Assembly: GCA_017559955.1 (NCBI GenBank)
Contig: JAFYPQ010000001.1
Span: 1 to 64,000 of the forward strand
Direction: 5' to 3'
Source of the DNA: Bacteroidales bacterium
GTDB taxonomy: Bacteria; Bacteroidota; Bacteroidia; Bacteroidales; G3-4614
Length of the DNA stretch: 64,000 bases
In this document: positions 7,357 to 16,313 of the stretch, piece after piece
Layout of the letters: each line of letters begins with the position of its first letter
Numbering within the stretch: the stretch's first letter is position 1
The notes under the pieces: generated by a model
What the model was told of the DNA's origin: nothing
What the model saw: the letters and a program-made list of their open reading frames with translations, nothing else
The model's database searches: none
Made by a program: the position numbers and the translations under genes

Positions 7357-8538
7357 ATGGATGTAAAAGCATATATAAAAGAGTGGCAGGATAGTTACAA
7401 AAACGACTTTGTAAATAATATAATGCCTTTTTGGTTGAAGTATGGTCTTGACCGAGAAAACGGAGGCGTTTATACCTGTCTTAATCGTGATGGTTCACTG
7501 ATTGATACAACCAAATCGGTGTGGTTCCAAGGTCGTTTCGGGTTTGTGGCTGCATTTGCATATAATAACATCGAGCAAAATCCTGAGTGGCTGGCTGCAT
7601 CAAAAAGTTGCGTCGATTTTATTGAGAAGTACTGTTTCGATAGCGATGGCAGAATGTATTTTGAAGTAACGGCAGAAGGAACACCATTGCGTAAACGTCG
7701 TTACCTCTTCTCAGAGTGTTTTGCCGCAATTGCAATGTCGGAGTATTCGATAGCTTCGGGTGATAAAACATATGCATCAAAGGCATTGGACCTATTTGAG
7801 AGAATTCTTTATTATCTCGAAACTCCCGGAGTTTTAGAACCTAAATATCTCGATACTTTAAAAGCTCGAGGACACTCAATAACAATGATATTGATAAATA
7901 CCGCATCGAGAATTCGAGCTGCAATATCATCTGAAATACTTGATAAACGCATCGAAGAGTCGATATCTGATTTGAAAAAGTTCTTTATCCACCCTGAGTA
8001 TGAAGCTCTGCTCGAAATGGTAGGCGAAAACGGAGAGGTTATAGACACCATCAATGGACGTACCATAAACCCGGGACACTGTATCGAAACAGCATGGTTC
8101 TTATTGGAGGAGGCTCGTTACAGAGGTTGGGATAAAGATATTGTCGATACAGCCATTACCATTCTTGATTGGTCGTGGAAATGGGGTTGGGATGAACAAT
8201 ACGGAGGAATAATCAACTTCAAAGATTGTAAAAATCTTCCACCGCAAGACTATTCGCAAGATATGAAATTCTGGTGGCCACAAACTGAGGCTATAATTGC
8301 AACTTTGTATGCTTATTTGGCAACAAAAGATGAGAAATATCTTGAAATGCACAAACAGGTCAGTGATTGGACATACGCCCACTTCCCCGATAAAGAGTTT
8401 GGCGAGTGGTATGGGTACTTACATCGAGACGGAACAGTCGCACAACCTGCGAAAGGTAATATATTTAAAGGTCCGTTTCATATACCCCGAATGATGATTC
8501 GCTCATACATGTTATGTAATGACATTTTGAATATGTGA
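7357..8538 (+). CDS. nanE: N-acylglucosamine 2-epimerase (RenBP type), ManNAc to GlcNAc
   Basis: The 393-residue protein is of the AGE/RenBP (alpha/alpha)6-barrel family: GLDRENGGVYTCLNRDG near residues 28-44, VWFQGRFGFV near 53-62, HCIETAWFLLEEARYRG near 235-251 and a terminal GPFHIPRMMIR. This family interconverts free ManNAc and GlcNAc without phosphorylation, unlike the enterobacterial ManNAc-6-P epimerase that shares the nanE name. In B. fragilis this epimerase type is needed for sialic acid growth. It starts 3 nt after the lyase. The product GlcNAc needs a kinase, and a ROK hexokinase lies downstream at 9901. Confidence 0.92.
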   Translation: MDVKAYIKEWQDSYKNDFVNNIMPFWLKYGLDRENGGVYTCLNRDGSLIDTTKSVWFQGRFGFVAAFAYNNIEQNPEWLAASKSCVDFIEKYCFDSDGRMYFEVTAEGTPLRKRRYLFSECFAAIAMSEYSIASGDKTYASKALDLFERILYYLETPGVLEPKYLDTLKARGHSITMILINTASRIRAAISSEILDKRIEESISDLKKFFIHPEYEALLEMVGENGEVIDTINGRTINPGHCIETAWFLLEEARYRGWDKDIVDTAITILDWSWKWGWDEQYGGIINFKDCKNLPPQDYSQDMKFWWPQTEAIIATLYAYLATKDEKYLEMHKQVSDWTYAHFPDKEFGEWYGYLHRDGTVAQPAKGNIFKGPFHIPRMMIRSYMLCNDILNM

Positions 8539-8543
8539 TAAAT

Positions 8544-9764
8544 ATGAAAATTTCAAAAAAAATTGATTGGAAACATTACTGCCTCGTTATAATCATAACG
8601 GCAGTAGTGTTTCTTGTCTTTTTCAATAGGGAAGAGGATGTTGTAGAAGAGTTTGATATTCAGTATCCTTTCCCCGAAGCAACTGACGGAGCGGAAAAGG
8701 GCTTATCTGCTGTGTATGCTGGAGTGATAGATGAGTATATGCTCTTTATGGGAGGTTGTAATTTCCCTGATGTTCCTGCTGCGGATGGAGGTAAAAAGAG
8801 ATTTTATAAGGCAATTTATGCAGCTCGGATACCTGCAACTACAGACACCATATTGCAATGGAAAAAATTGGGCGATATAGAGGAGGCTTCGGCATATGGG
8901 GTCTCTGTCTCTATGTTAGGCGGAGTAGTATGTGTAGGCGGAGTGAATGGAGAGGGGAGTCTCTCAACTGCAAATATAATAATGTTGGATAAGGATTCGA
9001 TGGAGGTTCTTATTAATCCTTTACCCGATTTGCCCGTAACCCTTGATAATATGGGTGGTGCTGTAATGGATACGATGCTTTATGTTGCAGGAGGCAATGC
9101 AAACGGAGTGCCGTCGAACAGGGTATTTCTGTTGGATTTTACAAATTTGCAAGCGGAGTGGATAGAGTTGCCCTCATTCCCCGGCGAGCCAAGAGTTCAA
9201 CCCGTATGTGCTGTAATGACAAACGAACAAGGCGAAAAATCTCTCTATATATGGGGTGGATTTGCTCCTTCGGTTAATGGCTCCGAGCCATCTGTATCTC
9301 CTACAGGCTATAGATACTCTTTCCGTCAGGGAGAGTGGATAGAATTGTCCTCGCCTAAAATAGCAAACGAGGAGATATTTTTAGGTGGGGCTGCAGTAAC
9401 AGCAATAAACGATACAATCGCTCTCTTTACGGGAGGCGTAAACAAAGATATATTTTTGAAAGCACTACAACGAGAAGCTGATTTAAAAAGAGCTATATCG
9501 CAAAACGACATAACTGCTGAAAATCGATTACGCACCGAAGCAAGAGAGTATATGTTGCAATCGCCCGAGTGGTATAAATTCAACAACAGGGTATTGCTTT
9601 ATAATTCGTTAAGAAACAATTGGGAAGAGATATTTGTTACACAATCGATGGCACGAGCAGGAGCAGCATTGCTATATAAAGAAGGTTGTCTATATTCGAT
9701 AGGAGGAGAGTTGAAACCCGGAGTGAGAGTACCCGAAGTGGCTGCGGTTTCTTTGAATAGATAA
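8544..9764 (+). CDS. nanM: NanM-like kelch-propeller mutarotase, membrane-anchored
   Basis: The likely start is the ATG at 8544, 5 nt after the epimerase stop, not the GTG at 8535. An N-terminal hydrophobic segment (about residues 13-28) anchors or exports the protein. The rest contains repeated kelch-type blades (MFMGGCNFPD, GGVNGEGS, VAGGNANGVPSNRV, YIWGGFAPS, FTGGVN, SIGGELK). It resembles the cyclically permuted mutarotase family associated with sialic acid clusters, which speeds alpha/beta anomer equilibration of released Neu5Ac in the periplasm (family knowledge). About 406 residues. The last gene of the nan unit; I see no clear terminator before the rokA promoter. Confidence 0.8.
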   Translation: MKISKKIDWKHYCLVIIITAVVFLVFFNREEDVVEEFDIQYPFPEATDGAEKGLSAVYAGVIDEYMLFMGGCNFPDVPAADGGKKRFYKAIYAARIPATTDTILQWKKLGDIEEASAYGVSVSMLGGVVCVGGVNGEGSLSTANIIMLDKDSMEVLINPLPDLPVTLDNMGGAVMDTMLYVAGGNANGVPSNRVFLLDFTNLQAEWIELPSFPGEPRVQPVCAVMTNEQGEKSLYIWGGFAPSVNGSEPSVSPTGYRYSFRQGEWIELSSPKIANEEIFLGGAAVTAINDTIALFTGGVNKDIFLKALQREADLKRAISQNDITAENRLRTEAREYMLQSPEWYKFNNRVLLYNSLRNNWEEIFVTQSMARAGAALLYKEGCLYSIGGELKPGVRVPEVAAVSLNR

Positions 9765-9820
9765 AACATACAAGAAAAAAAATAAAATGTAAAATTTTAG
9801 AAAAAAGTATTGTTTTTATC

Positions 9821-9850
9821 TTTGAAATAAAAAAAAGATATATACCTTTG
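9821..9850 (+). promoter_or_regulatory. promoter of the ROK kinase gene
   Basis: TTTG (9821-9824), 18 bp, then TACCTTTG (9843-9850), 50 bp before the ATG at 9901. It indicates that the kinase can be transcribed independently of the nan genes. Confidence 0.6.
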
Positions 9851-9900
9851 CAATAATGCAATTTATATAACACATAATATAATTAAAAAACTTACTTATT

Positions 9901-10869
9901 ATGAGCAAACCTTATGTAGTAGGTATTGATATAGGTGGTACCAATACCGTATTCGGCATCGTAGATGCACGTGGAACAATTATTGACAATGGTTCAATTA
10001 AAACAGGAAAACATTCAAAAATTGAAGATTATGTAAATGAACTTTATGAGAATTTGTTCCAACTTTTAGAGAAAAACGATGCGGTTGATAAAATTGCCGG
10101 AATAGGAGTTGGAGCTCCCAATGGAAACTATTTCAATGGAACAATCGAGTTTGCTCCCAATTTGCCTTGGAGAGGAGTTTTGCCATTGGCAGATATGTTG
10201 TCAGAAAAATTCGGTATTCCCGTTGCCTTGACAAATGATGCAAATGCTGCTGCAATTGGAGAGATGACATACGGAGCTGCTCGTGGTTTGAAAGATTTTA
10301 TAATGATAACTCTTGGTACAGGTGTTGGTAGCGGAATTGTTGTTAACGGACAATTGGTTTACGGACACGATGGTTTTGCGGGAGAGTTAGGCCACGTTAT
10401 AGTAAAACCTGTAAACGGACGTGCTTGTGGTTGCGGAAGAACAGGCTGTCTTGAGACATATGCATCTGCAACAGGAGTTGCTCGCACAGCTCGTGAATTT
10501 TTGGAAATTCGTAAAGACAATAGCTTGTTGCGTCAAATACCTATTCAAGATATAACTTCAAAAGATGTTTATGATGCAGCAATCGCTGGCGACCAAATAG
10601 CTAAAGATATATTTGAATATACAGGAGATATTTTAGGAGAAGCATTTGCAAACTTTACAGCATTCTCAAGCCCGAAAGCAATAATCTTGTTTGGAGGTCT
10701 TGCAAAATCAGGCGACTTGATAATGAAACCTATCAAGGAGAGTATGGAACGCAATATGTTGAATATCTATAAAAACAAAGTTCAATTACTATTCTCTGAA
10801 TTAAAAGAGAGTGATGCGGCTGTATTAGGAGCAAGTGCTCTTGGTTGGGAAGCAAAAGATAGAAAATAA
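9901..10869 (+). CDS. rokA: ROK-family hexokinase (glucose/GlcNAc kinase)
   Basis: The 322-residue protein has the ATP-binding GIDIGGTN motif (about 8-15), the catalytic Asp in TNDANAA (D113), and the ROK zinc site GELGHV...CGCGRTGC (H165, C176, C178, C183). It phosphorylates hexoses at C6. B. fragilis RokA acts on glucose and GlcNAc, which would complete the nan route by converting epimerase-derived GlcNAc to GlcNAc-6-phosphate (inference from context). It has its own promoter upstream and a strong terminator downstream. Annotation as plain glucokinase would also be defensible; substrate range cannot be read from sequence. Confidence 0.85.
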   Translation: MSKPYVVGIDIGGTNTVFGIVDARGTIIDNGSIKTGKHSKIEDYVNELYENLFQLLEKNDAVDKIAGIGVGAPNGNYFNGTIEFAPNLPWRGVLPLADMLSEKFGIPVALTNDANAAAIGEMTYGAARGLKDFIMITLGTGVGSGIVVNGQLVYGHDGFAGELGHVIVKPVNGRACGCGRTGCLETYASATGVARTAREFLEIRKDNSLLRQIPIQDITSKDVYDAAIAGDQIAKDIFEYTGDILGEAFANFTAFSSPKAIILFGGLAKSGDLIMKPIKESMERNMLNIYKNKVQLLFSELKESDAAVLGASALGWEAKDRK

Positions 10870-10887
10870 TAAGAAACAAAACCATTT

Positions 10888-10930
10888 AGAGCGGCATTAT
10901 TTCCTTGAGCGAAGTTGTGCCGCTCTTTTT
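10888..10930 (+). terminator. intrinsic terminator after rokA
   Basis: A perfect 9-bp GC-rich stem (10888-10896 / 10918-10926) with a long loop is followed by T5. Confidence 0.7.
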
Positions 10931-10945
10931 CATAAAATGGAGGAG

Positions 10946-11551
10946 ATGGAGAAGATAAACTATTCCGATATATATGGTATAACCCCAAATAAGAAAGGAT
11001 TTGATAAGAATAGAATATTGGTGGCAAATCCTTTATTGGACGATGTATGGTTTAGCCACTCGGTAATATATTTGGCGGCATTTGATGAACAAAACGATAT
11101 AATGGGTTTTGTTCAAAACAAACCATTTCCTTTTACATTAAATTCAGTATCCGATACCTTTAAACATTTTCCCGATATTCCCGTATATTGCGGTGGTCCG
11201 GTTGAACCCGATCGTCTCTTTTTTCTACATACATTAGGCAATGCAATAATAGATTCGCAATATATAGGAAACGGAATAAGTATAGGCGGCGATATAATAT
11301 CACTATTGGCATATCTCTCAGCCGGGAATAAAATCGATGGCTACGTTAAATTCTTTTTAGGATATAGCGGATGGGGGGCATCTCAATTAAAAATGGAGAT
11401 AAAAACTCAATCGTGGGGAGTTATCGAACCTCAAAAGGATAATATTCTCTATTCTTGTGAAGATGAAAAAATGTGGCGTAATTATGTAAAAGAATTGGGT
11501 GAAGGTTATTCTTCTTGGTTAAGAGTACCGCCTTCTCCAATATTTAATTAG
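10946..11551 (+). CDS. YqgE/AlgH family protein (DUF179)
   Basis: The conserved DUF179 core is visible: GRILVANPLL-like opening (NRILVANPLLDDVWFSHSV), GFVQNKP, VYCGGPVEPDRLFFLHT, and FFLGYSGWGASQLKMEI. The frame is open from 10835 inside rokA, but the conserved part begins at MEKINYSD, so the ATG at 10946, just after the rokA terminator, is the best start (10937 is the alternative). About 201 residues. The function of the family is not settled; alginate regulation is described only for Pseudomonas AlgH. It converges with the GNAT gene, with a 21-bp gap. Confidence 0.85.
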   Translation: MEKINYSDIYGITPNKKGFDKNRILVANPLLDDVWFSHSVIYLAAFDEQNDIMGFVQNKPFPFTLNSVSDTFKHFPDIPVYCGGPVEPDRLFFLHTLGNAIIDSQYIGNGISIGGDIISLLAYLSAGNKIDGYVKFFLGYSGWGASQLKMEIKTQSWGVIEPQKDNILYSCEDEKMWRNYVKELGEGYSSWLRVPPSPIFN

Positions 11552-11572
11552 CTATCACGATAATCTTCTTTC

Positions 11573-12094
11573 TTACAAAACTTTTTGGAAAACGAAAACA
11601 TCTTTATAACCATCTTTGGTTTTAATCCAGCATTTTAAAGTTCCATTGTTGTTAAAATCACTTTTCTCAAAAAGAGATAAACATGAGAGATTGTCTGTTG
11701 CAATATGAACATACAATTGGTTTAGTAAAAGAGTATCTTTTGTATAGTTGCATAATAAATCGAGAGCCTCTTTTGCGTAACCCTTACCTCGGTAGTTGTT
11801 ATCTATTAAAAGTCCGATAGCAGCTTTAGAGTTAAACGAGTCTATATCGAAAATATCAGCAGTTCCAATAACCGAGTTGTCGTTTGTAAGGCAAATCATA
11901 AATCTTACTTGTCCTGTCTCAAAAACATTTTCATTTAAACTCCTCTCTATATAAGTCTTGATAGTGAATTTTGAAAACGGAGCCAAAGTGTTGCTCTCTT
12001 GCCAAATATCTACGCAATTTTCCCATTTGTATAGAAACTCCAAGTCTTCAGGCTCAATAGCTCTTAAATATATATTTTTGTTTTTTAAAGCCAT
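11573..12094 (-). CDS. GNAT-family N-acetyltransferase (RimJ/RimL-like)
   Basis: The 173-residue protein starts with a RimL-type beta strand (IYLRAIEPEDLEFLYKWEN), has the acetyl-CoA-binding motif A near residues 95-115 (LLIDNNYRGKGYAKEALDLL, with R/Q-x-x-G-x-G/A as RGKGYA) and a C-terminal GFxxxG-like segment replaced by FEKSDFNNNGTL. It lies 2 nt downstream of recR on the same strand and is probably co-transcribed. The substrate is unknown; ribosomal protein, polyamine or small-molecule acetylation are all possible. Confidence 0.8.
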   Translation of the reverse strand: MALKNKNIYLRAIEPEDLEFLYKWENCVDIWQESNTLAPFSKFTIKTYIERSLNENVFETGQVRFMICLTNDNSVIGTADIFDIDSFNSKAAIGLLIDNNYRGKGYAKEALDLLCNYTKDTLLLNQLYVHIATDNLSCLSLFEKSDFNNNGTLKCWIKTKDGYKDVFVFQKVL

Positions 12095-12096
12095 AA

Positions 12097-12720
12097 CTAT
12101 ATTTTGAATGATTCGGTAAAAGGAGTTCTGTTTAAAATAGATCTGCCTAAAGTTATCTCATCGGTATATTCTAATTCGTCGCCAATAGAGACGCCTCTTG
12201 CCAAAATCGAAATCTTAACATCGCAACCTGCAAGCTTTCTGAATATATAGAAATTGGTTGTGTCCCCTTCCATTGTGGTACTTAATGCGAGAATAACCTC
12301 CTTAATGTCTCCCGATTTTACTCTCTCAACAAGAGATTCAATCTCAATATCATTAGGCGAAATGCCATCAATGGGCGATATAATACCTCCTAATACATGA
12401 TATACTCCGTTGAATTGATGAGTATTTTCAATAGATATTACATCTTTAATATTTTCAACAACGCAAACCGTCGATTTATCTCGCTTTTCGTCAGAACAAA
12501 TATCGCATACGTCTTTCTCTGAAATGTTGTGGCAAACCTTGCAATATTTAATATCCTTGCGTAGTTTTATAATGGACTCGCCCAAAGCAACAGCTACATT
12601 CTCATCTTGGCGAAGCAGATGCAGAACCAATCTGAGTGCACTTTTCTTTCCAATTCCAGGTAATTTTGAAATCTCATTAACGGCACTATCCAGTAAAGAA
12701 GATGAAAAAGAGTTGTTCAT
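12097..12720 (-). CDS. recR: recombination mediator RecR
   Basis: The 207-residue protein has the helix-hairpin-helix [18 protein letters not shown] (about 19-36), the C4 zinc finger C-x2-C...C-x2-C ([16 protein letters not shown], about 59-74), and a Toprim domain beginning [14 protein letters not shown] and continuing through [11 protein letters not shown]. It acts with RecF/RecO to load RecA at gapped DNA. Full length. The GNAT gene follows 2 nt after its stop. Its upstream region (12721-12836) is shared with the divergent engB gene. Confidence 0.95.
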   Translation of the reverse strand: MNNSFSSSLLDSAVNEISKLPGIGKKSALRLVLHLLRQDENVAVALGESIIKLRKDIKYCKVCHNISEKDVCDICSDEKRDKSTVCVVENIKDVISIENTHQFNGVYHVLGGIISPIDGISPNDIEIESLVERVKSGDIKEVILALSTTMEGDTTNFYIFRKLAGCDVKISILARGVSIGDELEYTDEITLGRSILNRTPFTESFKI

Positions 12721-12836
12721 TCCGAAATAAAAAATAAACGGTTTCTGATAAAAATGAAAAATTTTGTTTCAAAAGTAACAAAAAAATCGTATCGAACCGA
12801 AGAATTTTATATATTTGTAAATGAAAAAGAAGAGAT

Positions 12837-13448
12837 ATGCAAGAAGAAATAAAAAGTGCAGAATTTGTAATAAGTAATACAAATGTAAATAAATGCCCCT
12901 CAGATGGCAAACCTGAATATGCTTTTATAGGAAGGTCTAATGTGGGTAAATCTTCATTAATAAATGCACTTACTCAAGTGAGTGGCTTGGCAAAAACCTC
13001 GTCAACTCCGGGAAAGACCCTTTGCATAAATCATTTTTTAATAAACAAAGAGTGGTATATTGTCGATTTGCCGGGATATGGATATGCTAAATGCAGTAAA
13101 GACGGACGTGAAAGAATTAAAAAAATAATAGAGGGTTATATCTTAAATAGAGAGTCGATGACACTTCTGTTTGTTTTGATAGACTCTCGCCACGAGCCAC
13201 AAAAAGTTGATACCGAATTTATGGAGTGGTTGGGTGAAAACGGAGTGCCGTTTTCTATAATATTTACCAAAGCCGATAAACTTGGAAAAACAAAATTAGA
13301 ATCGAATATAAATAATTACCGACGAAAAATGTTAGAACAATGGGAGGAGTTGCCCCCTATGTTTGTAACATCATCTGAGGATAAAAGAGGTCGAATAGAA
13401 TTATTGGACTATATATTTGAGATAAACAGAGATATCAGTAATAAATAA
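12837..13448 (+). CDS. engB: ribosome biogenesis GTPase EngB/YihA
   Basis: The 203-residue GTPase has G1 GRSNVGKSS (32-40), a conserved TPGKT G2 segment, G3 [10 protein letters not shown]4 TKADK and a G5-like TSSEDKRG. EngB is needed for assembly of the large ribosomal subunit. The start ATG at 12837 lies 20 nt after a TATATTTG -7-like box (12810-12817) for which no clear -33 box is seen, so the leader would be very short. A deaminase, DUF4494 and yggS follow on the same strand with short gaps and are likely co-transcribed. Confidence 0.94.
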   Translation: MQEEIKSAEFVISNTNVNKCPSDGKPEYAFIGRSNVGKSSLINALTQVSGLAKTSSTPGKTLCINHFLINKEWYIVDLPGYGYAKCSKDGRERIKKIIEGYILNRESMTLLFVLIDSRHEPQKVDTEFMEWLGENGVPFSIIFTKADKLGKTKLESNINNYRRKMLEQWEELPPMFVTSSEDKRGRIELLDYIFEINRDISNK

Positions 13449-13467
13449 AAAGAGGAGAAGATAATTG

Positions 13468-13962
13468 ATGAGTGCCAAAAGTAATGCGGAATTTATGAGA
13501 GAGGCAATAGCCTTGTCATTAAAAAGTGCAAAAATAGGTGAAGCACCATTCGGTGCTGTGATAGTAAAAGATGATAAAATTATAGCACGAGGGGCAGATA
13601 GGGTTAAACGAAAAATAGACCCAACAGCTCATGCCGAGATTATTGCCATAAGACAAGCAGCATCGAGGCTGAAAAAATACGATTTGTCAGGTTGTGTTAT
13701 ATATCTATCGAGCGAACCTTGTCAAATGTGTATGGCAGCCATAAAACAGGCAAACATCGATAAAATATATTATGCGTGCAACAAAAAAGATCTTGAAGAG
13801 TCGGATGTGTTAAAACGTTACTCGCATAGTATGTTGATAAAAAATAAATGGTTCGAGAGTGTAAAAATGGAGAACATTTTACGTGAAGAGGCGTTAGAAT
13901 CATTAGAGGTTTGGCAAAAAGTAACAAACGAAGAGTCGAAACAAGAAGAAAAAGAGATATAG
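13468..13962 (+). CDS. nucleoside/nucleobase deaminase, CDA fold (guanine deaminase-like)
   Basis: With the ATG at 13468 (a TTG one codon earlier is unlikely) the protein is 164 residues. The zinc-site motifs are THAE-type HAE (H55, E57 proton shuttle) and PCQMC (C85, C88). PFGAVIVKD and DPTAHAEIIAIRQA resemble B. subtilis-type guanine deaminase (GuaD) more than TadA, and a separate clear tadA is present at 22838. Guanine to xanthine conversion is the best guess, with other purine or tRNA substrates not excluded. The C-terminus ends in an acidic, lysine-rich tail. Confidence 0.8.
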   Translation: MSAKSNAEFMREAIALSLKSAKIGEAPFGAVIVKDDKIIARGADRVKRKIDPTAHAEIIAIRQAASRLKKYDLSGCVIYLSSEPCQMCMAAIKQANIDKIYYACNKKDLEESDVLKRYSHSMLIKNKWFESVKMENILREEALESLEVWQKVTNEESKQEEKEI

Positions 13963-13968
13963 AAAGAT

Positions 13969-14415
13969 ATGAGTAATTGGTTTGAATGTAAAGTAAAATA
14001 CGATAAAATTATGGAGAACGGCTTACCTAAAAGCGTAAGCGAACCATATTTGGTAGATGCATTATCATTTACCGAGGCAGAGGCACGAATAATTGAGGAG
14101 ATGAAACCATATATATCAGGAGAATTTACAGTGGCAAATATAAAAAGAGTAAAACTTGCCGATATATTCTTTGATGAGACAGGCGACAAATGGTATAAGG
14201 CAAAATTAAATTATATAACTCTTGATGAAAAGAGTGGTGCCGAGAAAAGAACTGCAGCTTTTATGTTGATACAAGCACAAGATTTTGCAACATCGTTGGC
14301 AACCCTTACGAGAGAGATGGGAACAACAATGATAGACTATGAAGTGGCCTCGATAACCGAAACTGCCATAATGGATGTGTATCGTTATGATGTTGAAAAA
14401 GGTTCGGGTCAATAA
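13969..14415 (+). CDS. DUF4494 domain protein
   Basis: A 148-residue protein beginning SNWFECKVKYDK, with a segment of the form TEAEARIIEEMKPYISGEFTVANIKRVKLADIFFD (split motifs: TEAEARIIEEM and KRVKLADIFFD). It matches the Bacteroidota-restricted DUF4494 family in size and motifs. No signal peptide or membrane segment is seen, so it is probably cytoplasmic. It sits 6 nt after the deaminase and 17 nt before yggS. The function of the family is unknown. Confidence 0.8.
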   Translation: MSNWFECKVKYDKIMENGLPKSVSEPYLVDALSFTEAEARIIEEMKPYISGEFTVANIKRVKLADIFFDETGDKWYKAKLNYITLDEKSGAEKRTAAFMLIQAQDFATSLATLTREMGTTMIDYEVASITETAIMDVYRYDVEKGSGQ

Positions 14416-14432
14416 TCAAACACCTTTCAAAG

Positions 14433-15104
14433 ATGGGGACAATTACTGAGAATATAAACAGATACAGGGCTTCACTTCCTCAAGGAGTGAAGCTTTGTGC
14501 TGTATCAAAGTTTCATCCCATATCTTCAATACAAGAGGCATACGATACAGGTCAAAGAATTTTTGGAGAGAGTAGAGTTCAAGAACTGCTTCCTAAACAA
14601 CAAAACTTGCCAGCCGATATAGAGTGGCACTTTATAGGGCATCTTCAAACCAATAAGGTAAAATATATAGCTCCGTTTATAACATTGATACATAGCGGGG
14701 ATAGTGTAAAACTATTAAAAGAGATAAATTCTTGTGCTAAAAAAGAGGGGCGAGTCATCGACGTTTTATTGCAACTGCATGTAGCTAAGGAACAAACAAA
14801 AAGCGGTTTTATGCCATCTGAGTTAGATGACTATATGGCAGGAGGAGAGTGGCGAAGTTTATCCAATATACAAATTCGAGGTGTAATGGGAATGGCAACA
14901 TATACCGATGATGAGGAGCTGATAGAGTCGGAGTTTAAGACCATCCGTCAAGAGTTTGAAAAAATCAAGCGACAATACTTTCCCGAAAATGAAAAATTCT
15001 CATATTGCTCGATGGGAATGTCCGACGACTATCCTTTGGCAATAGCGTGTGGTTCGAATATAGTAAGGGTAGGAACAGGAATATTTGGCGAAAGAATATA
15101 CTAA
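14433..15104 (+). CDS. yggS: pyridoxal phosphate homeostasis protein YggS/PLPBP
   Basis: The 223-residue protein is a single TIM-barrel PLP-binding protein: AVSKFHP carries the PLP lysine (about residue 26), GESRVQEL, WHFIGHLQTNK (about 66-76), HSGDS, GFMPSEL, and the phosphate-binding SMGMSDDYPLAIACGSNIVRVGTGIFGER terminus (split: SMGMSDDY and GSNIVRVGTGIFGER). It buffers PLP and affects amino-acid metabolism, with no known catalytic activity. The gene begins 17 nt after DUF4494 and is the last gene before the gal operon. Confidence 0.95.
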   Translation: MGTITENINRYRASLPQGVKLCAVSKFHPISSIQEAYDTGQRIFGESRVQELLPKQQNLPADIEWHFIGHLQTNKVKYIAPFITLIHSGDSVKLLKEINSCAKKEGRVIDVLLQLHVAKEQTKSGFMPSELDDYMAGGEWRSLSNIQIRGVMGMATYTDDEELIESEFKTIRQEFEKIKRQYFPENEKFSYCSMGMSDDYPLAIACGSNIVRVGTGIFGERIY

Positions 15105-15116
15105 AAAGGCTGTTTT

Positions 15117-15191
15117 TATGTTATATAACATATAGAACTATCAAACAGTCGATTTAAAATAATGCTAATTTTGTACAATCACATATTGTGA
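15117..15191 (+). promoter_or_regulatory. control region of the galactose operon: two dyads around a -7 box
   Basis: A perfect 16-bp palindrome (15117-15132) lies upstream of a TAATTTTG -7 box (15166-15173, no clear -33 TTTG). A second dyad, tcaca-tat-tgtga (15179-15191), covers the expected transcription start. The arrangement suggests regulator binding sites, but no cognate regulator gene is in the neighbourhood. Confidence 0.4.
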
Positions 15192-15214
15192 ACCTTTAAG
15201 AAAAGAATGTAATT

Positions 15215-16285
15215 ATGACATTATCAGGATTAAAACAAGCCGATTTTGAATCAGAAATAGCAGGGAAGAAAACTGCTATGTATGTTTTAAAAAACAGTAA
15301 GGGTGCCGAAATTTGCGTAACCAACTATGGTGGAGCAGTTATGTCTATAATGATGCCCGACAAAAATGGAGAGTATGCAAATGTGATACAAGGGCACGAT
15401 TCAATAGAAAAAGTAGTAAAAAGCCCCGAACCATTTTTGAGTACATTGGTAGGAAGATACGGAAACCGTATAGCAAAAGGTAAATTTACCCTTGATGGAA
15501 AAGAATATACCCTTGCAATAAATAATGGTCCAAATTCTCTTCATGGCGGACCTACTGGATTTCATGCAAGAGTTTGGGACGCTGAACAAATAGATACTAC
15601 AACTTTAAAACTGACATATACATCGGCTGACGGAGAAGAGGGATTTCCCGGAACCCTTGAAGTAACTGTTATTTATTCATTAAGTGAAGATAATGAGTTT
15701 ATAATAGAGTATTCGGCAACCACCGATAAAAAGACCATTGTAAACTTAACCCATCATGCTTTTTTCAGTTTGTCGGGAATTAAAAAAGATACAGCATCTG
15801 TTGAGAATAATATCTTAACATTGAATGCCGATTTTTACGTGCCGGTTGATGAAACATCAATCCCATATGGAAGAATTGATGCAGTAGAGGGAACACCTAT
15901 GGATTTCCGTACTCCATACGTGGTAGGTGAACGTATTGATGCAGACTTTGAGCAAACAAAGTTCGGCGTAGGTTATGATCATTGTTGGGTATTGAACAAA
16001 CGTGAACCGGGAGAATTGTCATATGCTGCAAAATGTATTGAGCCTATAAGTGGTCGCACATTGGAGGTTTATACCACAGAACCCGGAGTACAAGTATATA
16101 CATCAAACTGGCACAACGGATTTGAAGGAGCATTCGGAGCAACATTCCCAAAACGTAGTGCAATATGTTTTGAGGCACAACACTTTCCTGATACGCCCAA
16201 TAAACCACACTTCCCCGATTGCGTGTTAAATCCCGGAGAAGAGTACTATCAAAAAACCGTATATAAATTTGGAGTAGAAGAATAA
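15215..16285 (+). CDS. galM: aldose 1-epimerase (galactose mutarotase)
   Basis: The 356-residue protein has the GalM motifs: GRYGNRIAKGKF (substrate Arg/Asn region, about residues 76-87), NGPNSLHGG (about 105-113), NLTHHAFFSL with the catalytic His (about 182-191), GYDHCWVL (about 250-257) and the C-terminal CFEAQHFPDTPNKP, whose Glu is the catalytic base. It converts beta- to alpha-D-galactose for GalK. No signal peptide is seen, so it is cytoplasmic. First gene of the galM-symporter-galK set, 28 nt before the transporter. Confidence 0.93.
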   Translation: MTLSGLKQADFESEIAGKKTAMYVLKNSKGAEICVTNYGGAVMSIMMPDKNGEYANVIQGHDSIEKVVKSPEPFLSTLVGRYGNRIAKGKFTLDGKEYTLAINNGPNSLHGGPTGFHARVWDAEQIDTTTLKLTYTSADGEEGFPGTLEVTVIYSLSEDNEFIIEYSATTDKKTIVNLTHHAFFSLSGIKKDTASVENNILTLNADFYVPVDETSIPYGRIDAVEGTPMDFRTPYVVGERIDADFEQTKFGVGYDHCWVLNKREPGELSYAAKCIEPISGRTLEVYTTEPGVQVYTSNWHNGFEGAFGATFPKRSAICFEAQHFPDTPNKPHFPDCVLNPGEEYYQKTVYKFGVEE

Positions 16286-16313
16286 TCAATAATAAAACTA
16301 AACAAAAACAATT

